Positions 10,031-18,202 of a stretch of 42,452 bases of DNA are shown piece by piece. The DNA is from Burkholderiales bacterium (lineage in GTDB: Bacteria; Pseudomonadota; Gammaproteobacteria; Burkholderiales; Burkholderiaceae_E), in assembly GCA_005798775.1 (NCBI GenBank), contig SYIM01000115.1, positions 1 through 42,452 of the forward strand. The letters run 5' to 3'. Within the stretch, counting starts at the first letter, position 1. Each line of letters begins with the position of its first letter. Made by a program: the position numbers and the translations under genes. Under the pieces are notes generated by a model. The model saw nothing but the letters and a program-made list of their open reading frames with translations, searched no databases and had not been told where the DNA came from.

Positions 10031-10804
10031 ATGTCCGAAGACTTGCTGATTCGTCGCGACGGCGATGTCATGACCATCACGATCAACCGGCCCGAGCGGC
10101 GAAACGCCATCAGCCCGGCAATTGTGGAAGGGATCAGAGAGTCGTTTGTTGGTTCCCGCAATGACCCGTCTCTTCGTGTCATCGTTCTTACTGCAGTGGG
10201 GGATCAAGCTTTCTGCGCGGGCGCTGACCTGGCCACCAGCCAGTCATTCAAGTTTGATTACGCCGAGCCGCGATTCCCCATGCCCGAAATGTATCGGCTT
10301 GCGCGTGACTGCAACGTGCCCATCGTCGGGCGAATCAATGGCACCTGTATGGCGGGTGGCATGGGACTACTTGCCATGTGCGACCTTGCGATTTCAGCCG
10401 AGCACGCCTTGTTTGGCCTGCCCGAAGTGAAGGTCGGTGTTTATCCCATGCAGGTTATGTCGGTGCTCCAGCACCTCGTCGCGCGGCGGCATCTGCTCGA
10501 ACTCTGCCTCACCGGCGACCCGGTGGATGCCCGGACCGCCCGCGATCTGGGGCTGGTGAACCGCGTCGTTCCCCGAGAGGAACTGGACTCAGCCGTGAAC
10601 GACCTAGTCACTCGGCTCGCCGCCCGGTCGCCGACTGCGATCCGGCGCGGAAAGTATGCGAGTTACGCCATCGAATCGATGTCGTTCGAGGAGGCCCTCC
10701 GGTTCATGGAGGGCCAGATCGGCCTGCTCGCGGCCACCGAAGACGCAGCCGAGGGCCAGCTCGCATTTCGCGAAAAGCGGCCCCCCCGCTGGACCGGTCG
10801 CTGA
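10031..10804 (+). CDS. Enoyl-CoA hydratase/isomerase (crotonase) family protein
   Basis: MSEDLLIRRDGDVMTITINRPERRNAISPAIVEGI...DQAFCAGADLA...INGTCMAGGMGLLAMCDLAIS. Confidence 0.94.
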   Translation: MSEDLLIRRDGDVMTITINRPERRNAISPAIVEGIRESFVGSRNDPSLRVIVLTAVGDQAFCAGADLATSQSFKFDYAEPRFPMPEMYRLARDCNVPIVGRINGTCMAGGMGLLAMCDLAISAEHALFGLPEVKVGVYPMQVMSVLQHLVARRHLLELCLTGDPVDARTARDLGLVNRVVPREELDSAVNDLVTRLAARSPTAIRRGKYASYAIESMSFEEALRFMEGQIGLLAATEDAAEGQLAFREKRPPRWTGR

Positions 10805-10837
10805 CAGCCGCGTTCTGTGGTGGCCGTGGCCTAGCAC

Positions 10838-11953
10838 TCAGCGGCCCGGGCCGAGCAGTGCGTCCTTGTGCTGGGAAAGCGCAGGGACCTCGAAGTCAAT
10901 GCGCGCAGGCTCGTTCCTGAAGTGGATCGGCGAGCCGATCTGCGGGCGGCCTGCTGGATCGTGAAGCAGCATGCCGCGCTCCACGAGGTTGGGGTCGGCA
11001 AACGCCTCAGGCAGGGTACGAACGGGCCCCCAGCAGAGGTCCAGCGAATCCAGGATGGGCTCCCACTCGGCAAGCGTACGCTCGCGAAACGCCGCTGATA
11101 AATACGCCATGACCGGTTGCTGATGGGGGCCGGGACCCTTCAGCACCAGGGGGATCAGATCGTCGCGCTTCAAATAGCCCAGCAGCGCGCGAACAAATTT
11201 GGGTTCCTGGCCCGCCAGGGTGAGCCGGCGCCCATCGCCGCACTCATAAAAGCGGTAAAACGCCGACCCGCCGGTAGTGCGCTCATGCTGGTTTACGGGT
11301 TGACGCCCCTCGGCGAAGGTGGGTCCCACGACATTGACGCAGGCCGAAACCACCGAGTCGAGCATTGAGATGTCGACGTAGTCGCCCTGGCCGCTGACCG
11401 AACGCCGGTAAAGAGCCATGAGCACACCAGCCAGTCCGTGCAGGCCGCCAACGATGTCGGCAATCGCGACACCCGGAATAGCCGGCTTGCCGTCTTCGCC
11501 GGTGGTAATGCTGGAGGCACCGGCCATGGCTTCCGTTGCAAGATCATGGGCGGGGCGGTCGCGCCACCTGCCAGTTTGCCCAAACGCGGAGATAGAGCAG
11601 TAGACGATGCGGGGGTTGCGCGCGGCAATGGTGGCGTAATCAAGTCCCAGCCGATCAACCACGCCGGGCCGGAAGGTTTCGATGAAGACATCGGCGGTGT
11701 CGCAGAGCGTGAGCAGCGCATCGCGGTCAGCCGGATTCTTGAGATCCAGGGCGATGCTTTTCTTTCCGCGGTTGATGTTTCTGAACATGACGGTGTGTTC
11801 GCCGTCGCGCAAACCGATGTGCCTGGCAGGGTCCCCTTCGCCTGGCATCTCGATCTTGATCACATCGGCGCCATGATCGGCGAGGGCCAGCGTGAGGTAA
11901 GGTCCAGGAAGAAAATTCGACAGGTCAATCACACGCAGTCCGGTGAGTTTCAT
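10838..11953 (-). CDS. CaiB/BaiF family III CoA-transferase
   Basis: MKLTGLRVIDLSNFLPGPYLTLALADHGADVIKIEMPGEGDPARHIG...DVFIETFRPGVVDRLGLDY. Confidence 0.95.
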   Translation of the reverse strand: MKLTGLRVIDLSNFLPGPYLTLALADHGADVIKIEMPGEGDPARHIGLRDGEHTVMFRNINRGKKSIALDLKNPADRDALLTLCDTADVFIETFRPGVVDRLGLDYATIAARNPRIVYCSISAFGQTGRWRDRPAHDLATEAMAGASSITTGEDGKPAIPGVAIADIVGGLHGLAGVLMALYRRSVSGQGDYVDISMLDSVVSACVNVVGPTFAEGRQPVNQHERTTGGSAFYRFYECGDGRRLTLAGQEPKFVRALLGYLKRDDLIPLVLKGPGPHQQPVMAYLSAAFRERTLAEWEPILDSLDLCWGPVRTLPEAFADPNLVERGMLLHDPAGRPQIGSPIHFRNEPARIDFEVPALSQHKDALLGPGR

Positions 11954-12051
11954 GAGGCAGCCTCAAAGAATCGGAGCCCCGATTGTAGGGCCGCAGCGCC
12001 ACCGTCCGCGCTGGTACAGTCGCAGCTTGTCTGGATTTTGAAAGGCATCTC

Positions 12052-12741
12052 ATGTCTCGCGCGCTCACCATCATCTCCTCCATGGCCGCCCGGCTCGTGC
12101 TTGCCGAGCAGGCGGGCCTCTATCGATTGCGTCGCGGCGTCGCTGTCGATCTGGAGGCAGTGGGTGGCGTGGATGCAGCCAAGCGCGTCGAGGCAGGTGA
12201 GATATTTGATGTGGTGGTTCTTTCCGACACGGTGATCTCGCGCCTGGCCGAAGCGGGTCATCTGGTTCGGGCGACGGTTGTGCCCCTCGCGCGCTCTGAA
12301 GTCGCGGCTGCGGTTAGCAAGGGGGCGGAGCGTCCCGACATCCGGTCGGAGTCCGGGCTGCGCAATGCCGTGCTCGCAGCGAAGTCGGTGGGCTACTCGA
12401 CCGGACCGAGTGGGCAGCATCTTCTCAAGGTGTTCGAAGGCTGGGGCATCATGGCGCAGATCGCTGGCCGTATCGTGCAGGCACCGCCTGGTGTGCCGGT
12501 TGGGAAGCTGATTGTCGAGGGACAGGTCGATCTCGGGTTTCAGCAACTGAGCGAGCTCATATCGCTCGAGGGCATTGATGTGTTGGGCCTTGTGCCGCCG
12601 CCTGCGCAGATCATGACGGTTTTCTGCGGTGTGGTGGGTGCCCGGTCAGCACGTGCTGACGAGGCCGCCGAGCTGCTTGGATTCCTCGCTCATCCCGAGC
12701 ATGCTGGGCTGTACCGCCGCCATGGGATGGACCTTCCCTGA
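12052..12741 (+). CDS. ModA-like (type II periplasmic-binding-fold) substrate-binding protein lacking an evident signal peptide
   Basis: MSRALTIISSMAARLVLAEQAG...VGGVDAAKRVEAGEIFDVVVLSDTVISRLAEAG...VPVGKLIVEGQVDLGFQQLSELI; resembles molybdate-binding-like orphan SBPs. Confidence 0.75.
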   Translation: MSRALTIISSMAARLVLAEQAGLYRLRRGVAVDLEAVGGVDAAKRVEAGEIFDVVVLSDTVISRLAEAGHLVRATVVPLARSEVAAAVSKGAERPDIRSESGLRNAVLAAKSVGYSTGPSGQHLLKVFEGWGIMAQIAGRIVQAPPGVPVGKLIVEGQVDLGFQQLSELISLEGIDVLGLVPPPAQIMTVFCGVVGARSARADEAAELLGFLAHPEHAGLYRRHGMDLP

Positions 12742-12766
12742 GCGGGGCGGTCAGATCGGCCTGCGA

Positions 12767-13252
12767 CTAGCTGAGAAGGTCATCGATAACAGCGCCCAGA
12801 TCGAAGTCCGGGTCGTCATCAGGCGAATCGGCGGACGAAGGGGGTGTTGCGCCAGCAATCGGCGAATCGACCAGGCTGATGAGCCCGGTGTCAGGTAGCT
12901 GCCCGGCCGAGGTTACGTTGGCTAGCGCGGATGGACTCAACGGTTCGGCGAGCGCGTGATCAATCTCGGCAAGCAGCCGATCGAGCGCGCCACCCCTCAG
13001 TACGGCAAGCGCGGCCTCAGCGGCGATCACGCCCATGAAAACGCCCAGCGCAACCTTCAGGGTGGTATCGCTGGTGGCAAGCGCCTTCAAGCGGTCAAAC
13101 CAGCCCTCGGGGTTACGCCGCAGTCCGCCGAGCGCACGCACCGCGGTGCCGCTGCCGCTCTGCTCGATGAAGCGTTCGGCAACAGCCTGGCGCTGAGCGA
13201 TTTCAACGGTTGAGAGGGTCTGGCCGCCAATCGTCAGCGTGCCCGAGCTCAT
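12767..13252 (-). CDS. Hypothetical protein with one hydrophobic segment and an acidic C-terminus
   Basis: MSSGTLTIGGQTLSTVEIAQRQAVAERFIEQSGSGTAVRALGG...VALGVFMGVIAAEAALAVLRGG...DDDPDFDLGAVIDDLLS; start ATG overlaps the stop of the upstream Bug gene (ATGA). Confidence 0.7.
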   Translation of the reverse strand: MSSGTLTIGGQTLSTVEIAQRQAVAERFIEQSGSGTAVRALGGLRRNPEGWFDRLKALATSDTTLKVALGVFMGVIAAEAALAVLRGGALDRLLAEIDHALAEPLSPSALANVTSAGQLPDTGLISLVDSPIAGATPPSSADSPDDDPDFDLGAVIDDLLS

Positions 13253-14253
13253 TCCGGAACGATGCCGGCTCGGCGCACGGCATCTCCCCATTTGATAGTC
13301 TCAGCGCGTATAAACGCACCGAATTGCTCGGGACTGCTGCCCACTGGTTCAGCGCCTGCTCGGGCAAGCGTGTCGCGCACCTCGGTTATTTTCAGGATTC
13401 GCGTCACCTCGGCGTGTAGGCGGGTCATTGCAGCCGCTGAGGTGGTCACCGGCGCAACGATACCGGTCCATCCGGTAACCTCGACATTACGCAGACCCTG
13501 CTCAAGTGCAGTGGGAACGTCGGGCGCGGCCGATGCGCGAGCGGGCTGCGCCACCGCAAGTGCGCGGAGTTTGCCAGCGCGAACCTGCGCAAGCAGGGCA
13601 GGCATGGTTCCGAACATAAAATCGACCTGGCCACCCACGAGATCGGTTATGGCCGGGGCTTCTCCCTTGTAGGGCACATGAAGCAGCTTCACGCCGGCTG
13701 CGCCAGCCAGGAGTTCGGCCGCCAGATGGCTTTGGTTGCCGATGCCCGCCGATGCATACCGTACCGCGTCTGGACGCGCGCGCGCGGCGGCAATCAGGTC
13801 TTCGGTGTTGCGGAACGGGCTTGCCACACTGACTGCGAGCACGAAGGCGATCGAGGTGGTCTGGGTGATTGGCGTGAAGTCACGCTGTACGTCATAAGGA
13901 AGCTTTCGGTAGACGTGCTGGTTGATCGTGAGCGTGCTGGGCGAGGTCATCAGAAAGGTATGGCCGTCGCTTGCCCGTGCACCGGCCTCTCCTGCGATCA
14001 GTCCGTTCGCGCCGGGGCGGTTATCGACCAGTACATTGACGCCGAGGGGCTCTGCCAGGCGCTGGGCGAGCAGTCGGGCAGCGATATCGATGCTGCCGCC
14101 AGCGGACTGCGAGACGATCAGCCGGATCGGTTGCGAGGGCCAGTTTGCAGGCTGGGCATGTCCTGCTTGGCTGGTGGCGATCGTCGTAACAAACACTGCA
14201 GCGAGTAGCTGCCGGCGCGTTGGGCGATGGGTTGAGGACTGCGGTGAGCGCAT
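13249..14253 (-). CDS. Bug/TctC-family substrate-binding protein
   Basis: NWPSQPIRLIVSQSAGGSIDIAARLLAQRLAEPLGVNVLVDNRPGANGLIAGE; LLHVPYKGEAPAITDLVGGQVDFMFG. Confidence 0.95.
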   Translation of the reverse strand: MRSPQSSTHRPTRRQLLAAVFVTTIATSQAGHAQPANWPSQPIRLIVSQSAGGSIDIAARLLAQRLAEPLGVNVLVDNRPGANGLIAGEAGARASDGHTFLMTSPSTLTINQHVYRKLPYDVQRDFTPITQTTSIAFVLAVSVASPFRNTEDLIAAARARPDAVRYASAGIGNQSHLAAELLAGAAGVKLLHVPYKGEAPAITDLVGGQVDFMFGTMPALLAQVRAGKLRALAVAQPARASAAPDVPTALEQGLRNVEVTGWTGIVAPVTTSAAAMTRLHAEVTRILKITEVRDTLARAGAEPVGSSPEQFGAFIRAETIKWGDAVRRAGIVPE

Positions 14254-14280
14254 GTGAGACTCCTGGAAACGGTCAGACGA

Positions 14281-15651
14281 TCAGGGATCGAAGGGAACCA
14301 GCTGGGCGACATTCGGGCAGCGCTCAATCGCGTGCAGTGCATCGCGCAACTGTCGTGCACGGTCTTCACCCCAGATGGGGCCGGTCAGCTGCTCGAACTT
14401 GCGATCAAGGTCAACCGGGTTGACCGGGCGACTGGGTTCACCCGAGGTGATGTGGCATTCGCCCTGTACCTCTCGGCCGCCGCGAAGCCGCATTTGAAGG
14501 CTCACACGTTGCAGGCCAGGATACGCAGCGGTATACGCGGGCGCTTCAGTGACGTGAATTCGAGCGCAGAGACGGTAAATGGCGGAATCGGCAACGGCCT
14601 CGTTATCAAATGCCGCCAGCCCGGTTCGGCCACCTACGGCAAGCGTCGCGATGGCGAACGGCACGGAAAAGCGTGTACCGAACCAGTCGGAAGGGTGCTG
14701 CTTGGCGAGAAACGCTGCGAGCCGGTATGCCTGGATGTCGATCCGTTCGATGTCGTCGGGTGAGGCAGGGCGAGGCAGCTTGCTCGATGCATCGTGCCAG
14801 GCGTCGATCGCCGAATGCACATAGCGTGCGGTGGGATAAAGCTTCAGATAGCCATCGGGCAGTAGCCATTGTTCCCCCAAGCCCGCTACGGCGGCATCGC
14901 GGTCGAAACCATCGCCCAGCACGAGGCTAAAGGTGGTGTTCACGCCATCAGAAGGTCCGGTTACCCCAGCCGACGCAAGGCGCACTGCCATCTGGCCCAT
15001 CAGGCTGCTGTGGCCGGCATACCAGTTTCGTACGGTGGCGCCGTCAAGCATGGTGTGGCGGTTGGTCGCCATGCATGTTGAGCCTGCGAGGCTCGCGAGG
15101 GCACGCATGCGTGCCACCGGATAGCCGGAGAGCCGAGCCGCGACCAGGGCTGCTCCCACGACACCGAATGTGCCGTGGGGGTTCACGATAAGCTTGACCT
15201 TAGTCGCCATACCGATTCTGGCCACGACTTCATAGGCAAGCGCGAAGGCTGCGAGCACCTCCCGGCCGGACAGTCCTCGCTCCTGGCCGATTGCCAACGC
15301 GGTGGGCAGCACCTGAATGCCGGGGTGACCGTTGGCGAGCGTGTTGCCTTCATCGAAGTCGTGCCAGGCACCGGCCACTGCGTTGAGGAGCGCTGCGTCC
15401 TGCGGATTGGTGCGACGGCCGCGCCCGATCACCCACGCCTGGCCCGGCGTGCCGGGTGTGAGCTGCGCATCCGAGAAGGCGATAAGCTCCGGCGTACGCA
15501 TGCCGGCGGCGATTACGCCAAGGGTGTCGACCAGGATCAGCCGCGCGCGCTCAAGCACTCTTGCTGGGATATCCTCTGAGCGGGTGCTGCCGACAAAGCG
15601 CGCGAGCCGCTCCAGGTAATCAGGCGATGTCTGCGCGACAGCGTCAGTCAT
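14281..15651 (-). CDS. MmgE/PrpD family protein (2-methylcitrate dehydratase-like)
   Basis: MTDAVAQTSPDYLERLARFVGSTRSEDIPARVLERARLILVDTLGVIAAGM...LLNAVAGAWHDFDEGNTLANGHPG; typical PrpD features. Confidence 0.93.
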   Translation of the reverse strand: MTDAVAQTSPDYLERLARFVGSTRSEDIPARVLERARLILVDTLGVIAAGMRTPELIAFSDAQLTPGTPGQAWVIGRGRRTNPQDAALLNAVAGAWHDFDEGNTLANGHPGIQVLPTALAIGQERGLSGREVLAAFALAYEVVARIGMATKVKLIVNPHGTFGVVGAALVAARLSGYPVARMRALASLAGSTCMATNRHTMLDGATVRNWYAGHSSLMGQMAVRLASAGVTGPSDGVNTTFSLVLGDGFDRDAAVAGLGEQWLLPDGYLKLYPTARYVHSAIDAWHDASSKLPRPASPDDIERIDIQAYRLAAFLAKQHPSDWFGTRFSVPFAIATLAVGGRTGLAAFDNEAVADSAIYRLCARIHVTEAPAYTAAYPGLQRVSLQMRLRGGREVQGECHITSGEPSRPVNPVDLDRKFEQLTGPIWGEDRARQLRDALHAIERCPNVAQLVPFDP

Positions 15652-15658
15652 GTCGGAA

Positions 15659-16663
15659 TCAATTCGGTTGAATTCCCGCGGCGCGAACCAGCCGACCCAG
15701 CCGTGCAACTTCATCGCGAATTCGCTGCCCGAAAAGCTCGGGGCCGTCCCCAACCAGTTCGAAGCCCAGGGTGCTCAACTTTTCGCGTACTGCCGGGTCG
15801 TTCATGGCGCGTGAGATTTCCTCGTGCAGCCGGCGAACGATGGCGGGCGGTGTGGCGGCTGGCACCACAATCCCGTTCCAGGCCACATAACTGTAGCCCG
15901 GGAGGCCGCTTTCGGCGACCGTGGCCCACTGCGGTGCGGCTGGCGATCGTTTGGATGAACTGACGCCCAGCATCTTCAGCTTGCCCTCGCGAACGAAGCC
16001 GATCACATTGGACATACCAGAGAACATGACGGGTATCGTGCCACCCACCACATCGGCCAGCGCCGGACCCATTGCCTTGTGCGGTACATGATTCATTCGT
16101 ACGCCGCCCAGGTCAATCAGGAATTCCATGGCCAGATGCTGCGCTGAACCGACGCCGGTGGAGGTAAAGTCGATCGCGCCGGGTCGGGCGCGCGCCAGGG
16201 CCAGCAGTTCAGCAACACTGGTCGCGGGAAACGCAGGATGCGCAACCAAGGCGAGCGGGACGGTTGAGGTGAGCGTCACCGCGGTAAAGTCGCGCAGGGT
16301 GTCGTATGGAATCTTGGCGTAAAGAACTGGGTTGGCAGCCAGGATGCCGTCGTTGGGCATGAAGAGCGTGTAGCCGTCACCCGGCGATTTCGCCACCATT
16401 TCGGCGGCGATGATGCCGTTGGCACCAGTACGGTTATCGATCACGACAGACTGTCCGACCTGAGTGGCGATCTGGGCGGCAATGGTGCGGCCGATGGTGT
16501 CCACGGCGCTTCCCGCGCCAAAGGGAATGACCAGACGAAGAGGGCGGTCGGGAAATGTCTGCGCTGACGCTGAAAGCGAGGCGGCAGCGATCAGACAGCC
16601 GGCTGCCGCGTGACTGAGAAAGCCACGGAACAGTGAAAACCCGAAGCGGTTCGGTGAGTGCAT
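15659..16663 (-). CDS. Bug/TctC-family substrate-binding protein
   Basis: MHSPNRFGFSLFRGFLSHAAAGCLIAAASLSASAQTFPDRPLRLVIPFGAGSAVDTIGRTIAAQIATQVGQSVVIDNRTGANGIIAAEMVAKSPGDGY; the longer ORF start is spurious. Confidence 0.94.
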   Translation of the reverse strand: MHSPNRFGFSLFRGFLSHAAAGCLIAAASLSASAQTFPDRPLRLVIPFGAGSAVDTIGRTIAAQIATQVGQSVVIDNRTGANGIIAAEMVAKSPGDGYTLFMPNDGILAANPVLYAKIPYDTLRDFTAVTLTSTVPLALVAHPAFPATSVAELLALARARPGAIDFTSTGVGSAQHLAMEFLIDLGGVRMNHVPHKAMGPALADVVGGTIPVMFSGMSNVIGFVREGKLKMLGVSSSKRSPAAPQWATVAESGLPGYSYVAWNGIVVPAATPPAIVRRLHEEISRAMNDPAVREKLSTLGFELVGDGPELFGQRIRDEVARLGRLVRAAGIQPN

Positions 16664-16882
16664 GACGGACCCTGGAATTGCGCGCTGGTTGACAGTGTGG
16701 CGGGTGGTCTCGAGGGGGAACCTCTGCGGAGATGCGCCGGGCGAGGTATTCCGCTCGCTGATCGAAACCTGGAGTTTATTCGACCGCCGTAATCGAGATC
16801 GCATCGTGCTTCTACTATACCTCGCGATGACAGTGGCAGCCTGGACATGGGCCAGAGCCAGCCGATACCTTGGGAGTCGAGC

Positions 16883-17128
16883 ATGCGGAGAGGTCGTGTC
16901 GGGTGGGTAGTGCTGTCTGGATTGATTGCAGCTTGACCGCTCGCCGCTCAGACGGAAGCTCCGGCCTTCCCGTCGAAACCGGTCCGGATGATCGTCCCGT
17001 CTACCGCCGGTGGTGGCACCGACATGGTTGCTCGGGGTCTTGCCCAGCATCTTTCCAAACATTGGGCACAGCTCGCGAGGGGTTCCGGTGCGCGAACCGA
17101 CTCGCGGCAAAGGCGGGCTCGCCCCTAG
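16883..17128 (+). pseudogene. Truncated Bug/TctC-family SBP remnant with an in-frame stop in the signal peptide
   Basis: Frame from ATG 16883: MRRGRVGWVVLSGLIAA*PLAAQTEAPAFPSKPVRMIVPSTAGGGTDMVARGLAQHLSKHWAQLARGSG...; TGA at 16934-16936; Bug similarity fades after about 60 aa. Confidence 0.85.
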
Positions 17129-17138
17129 GTCCGCGTCG

Positions 17139-18191
17139 CTAGTGGCCAGGCTGCAGCAGCCCTGCCGCGTTCGCGATACGCCAGGCGCCGCGCGCCGCAA
17201 GTGCGCCGTCGAGGGTGACCGACCGCTGGCCGGCCAGGCCCAATACCGCAGCGTATCGCCCACAAAGCGCCGGCTCGCCCACCAGGTAAACACACGGCGA
17301 TATCTCAGCTGCCGTCACGCTTGCGCTCGAGTCATGGCGCTGATCGATCGGGGTTACGCGTTCCGGACCGCTTCGTTGCGCCGCGGCCACCTCAGCGCCG
17401 ATCAGGAGACCCGATAAATAGTCGGGCAAGGCATGGGGTTCAATACGGTTCATCAGGCCTGCGGTTCGTACGGAAAACAGAAGCGTGGTAAGCAACTCTG
17501 GCGCATGCAGGCCACGCGTTGCACCAAGCTCGAATGCATGCGCCGACCCCGCGCCGGAGGCCATCAATCTGCCCAGAATGCTGTGCTGCGAAAGCACAGC
17601 AAAGAGCTCCCCGGTCATCCAGGTTCGACAGCTCAGGATCGACCCAGACGGACCGCATCGAACCCATTTTGAATGGGTGCCGGGAAGTATGACGGTAGCG
17701 TTGTCAGGCAGATCAGCGCCCCACACCTGCGTTTCCTCGCCGCGCATGACGTCATCGACCGCCTCCGCATGAATCCCGTTGATGCATGCGATTCCGGGGA
17801 TCAGATGTAATTTGGCTCCGCGACTCAGTTGTACCCTGGTCAACGCTGCGGCTGCGGCGTCAGGCGTTGTGGGTGCCTGCAGGTAGGGGGCTTCGACCCA
17901 ACCCTGGCGGCTACCGATCATGCCACTCGCCATCACCACCACCGCCGGATCGCCCAACCAGTCAGCGCAGAGTGAACGGAGTGCGTCCTCGAACCGGCCT
18001 AGCTGAACGTTGAGAATCCCAGCCGGGGTGTGGCGCTCGGCAAGAGTCTCCCCCGCCTCGTCGAGCAGCAGTGCCCGCAAATTAGTGGTTCCCCAGTCAA
18101 GCGCGATCAGTCGCGCAGTGGAGGCCGATACGTCATTGGGTTGTTGCGGGGTCATGGTGGGCTCATTGAACATCGCGGCGGGCAGGAGCAC
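17139..18191 (-). CDS. dgoK: 2-dehydro-3-deoxygalactonokinase
   Basis: ARLIALDWGTTNLRALLLDEAGETLAERHTPAGI...VVMASGMIGSRQGWVEAPYLQAP...VILPGTHSKWVRC...MTGELFAVLSQHSILGRLM; DgoK hallmark motifs. True start may be the internal ATG near 18155. Confidence 0.93.
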   Translation of the reverse strand: MLLPAAMFNEPTMTPQQPNDVSASTARLIALDWGTTNLRALLLDEAGETLAERHTPAGILNVQLGRFEDALRSLCADWLGDPAVVVMASGMIGSRQGWVEAPYLQAPTTPDAAAAALTRVQLSRGAKLHLIPGIACINGIHAEAVDDVMRGEETQVWGADLPDNATVILPGTHSKWVRCGPSGSILSCRTWMTGELFAVLSQHSILGRLMASGAGSAHAFELGATRGLHAPELLTTLLFSVRTAGLMNRIEPHALPDYLSGLLIGAEVAAAQRSGPERVTPIDQRHDSSASVTAAEISPCVYLVGEPALCGRYAAVLGLAGQRSVTLDGALAARGAWRIANAAGLLQPGH

Positions 18192-18202
18192 GGCAATGGC
18201 GG

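Noticed and set aside
10842-10853. CGGCCCGGGCCG perfect palindrome
   Set aside because: Lies in the C-terminal codons of the CoA-transferase in very GC-rich sequence; could easily arise by chance and has no T-tract.
11438-12235. 265-aa plus-strand ORF
   Set aside because: Antisense to the CoA-transferase and out of frame with the ModA-like gene; no family resemblance.
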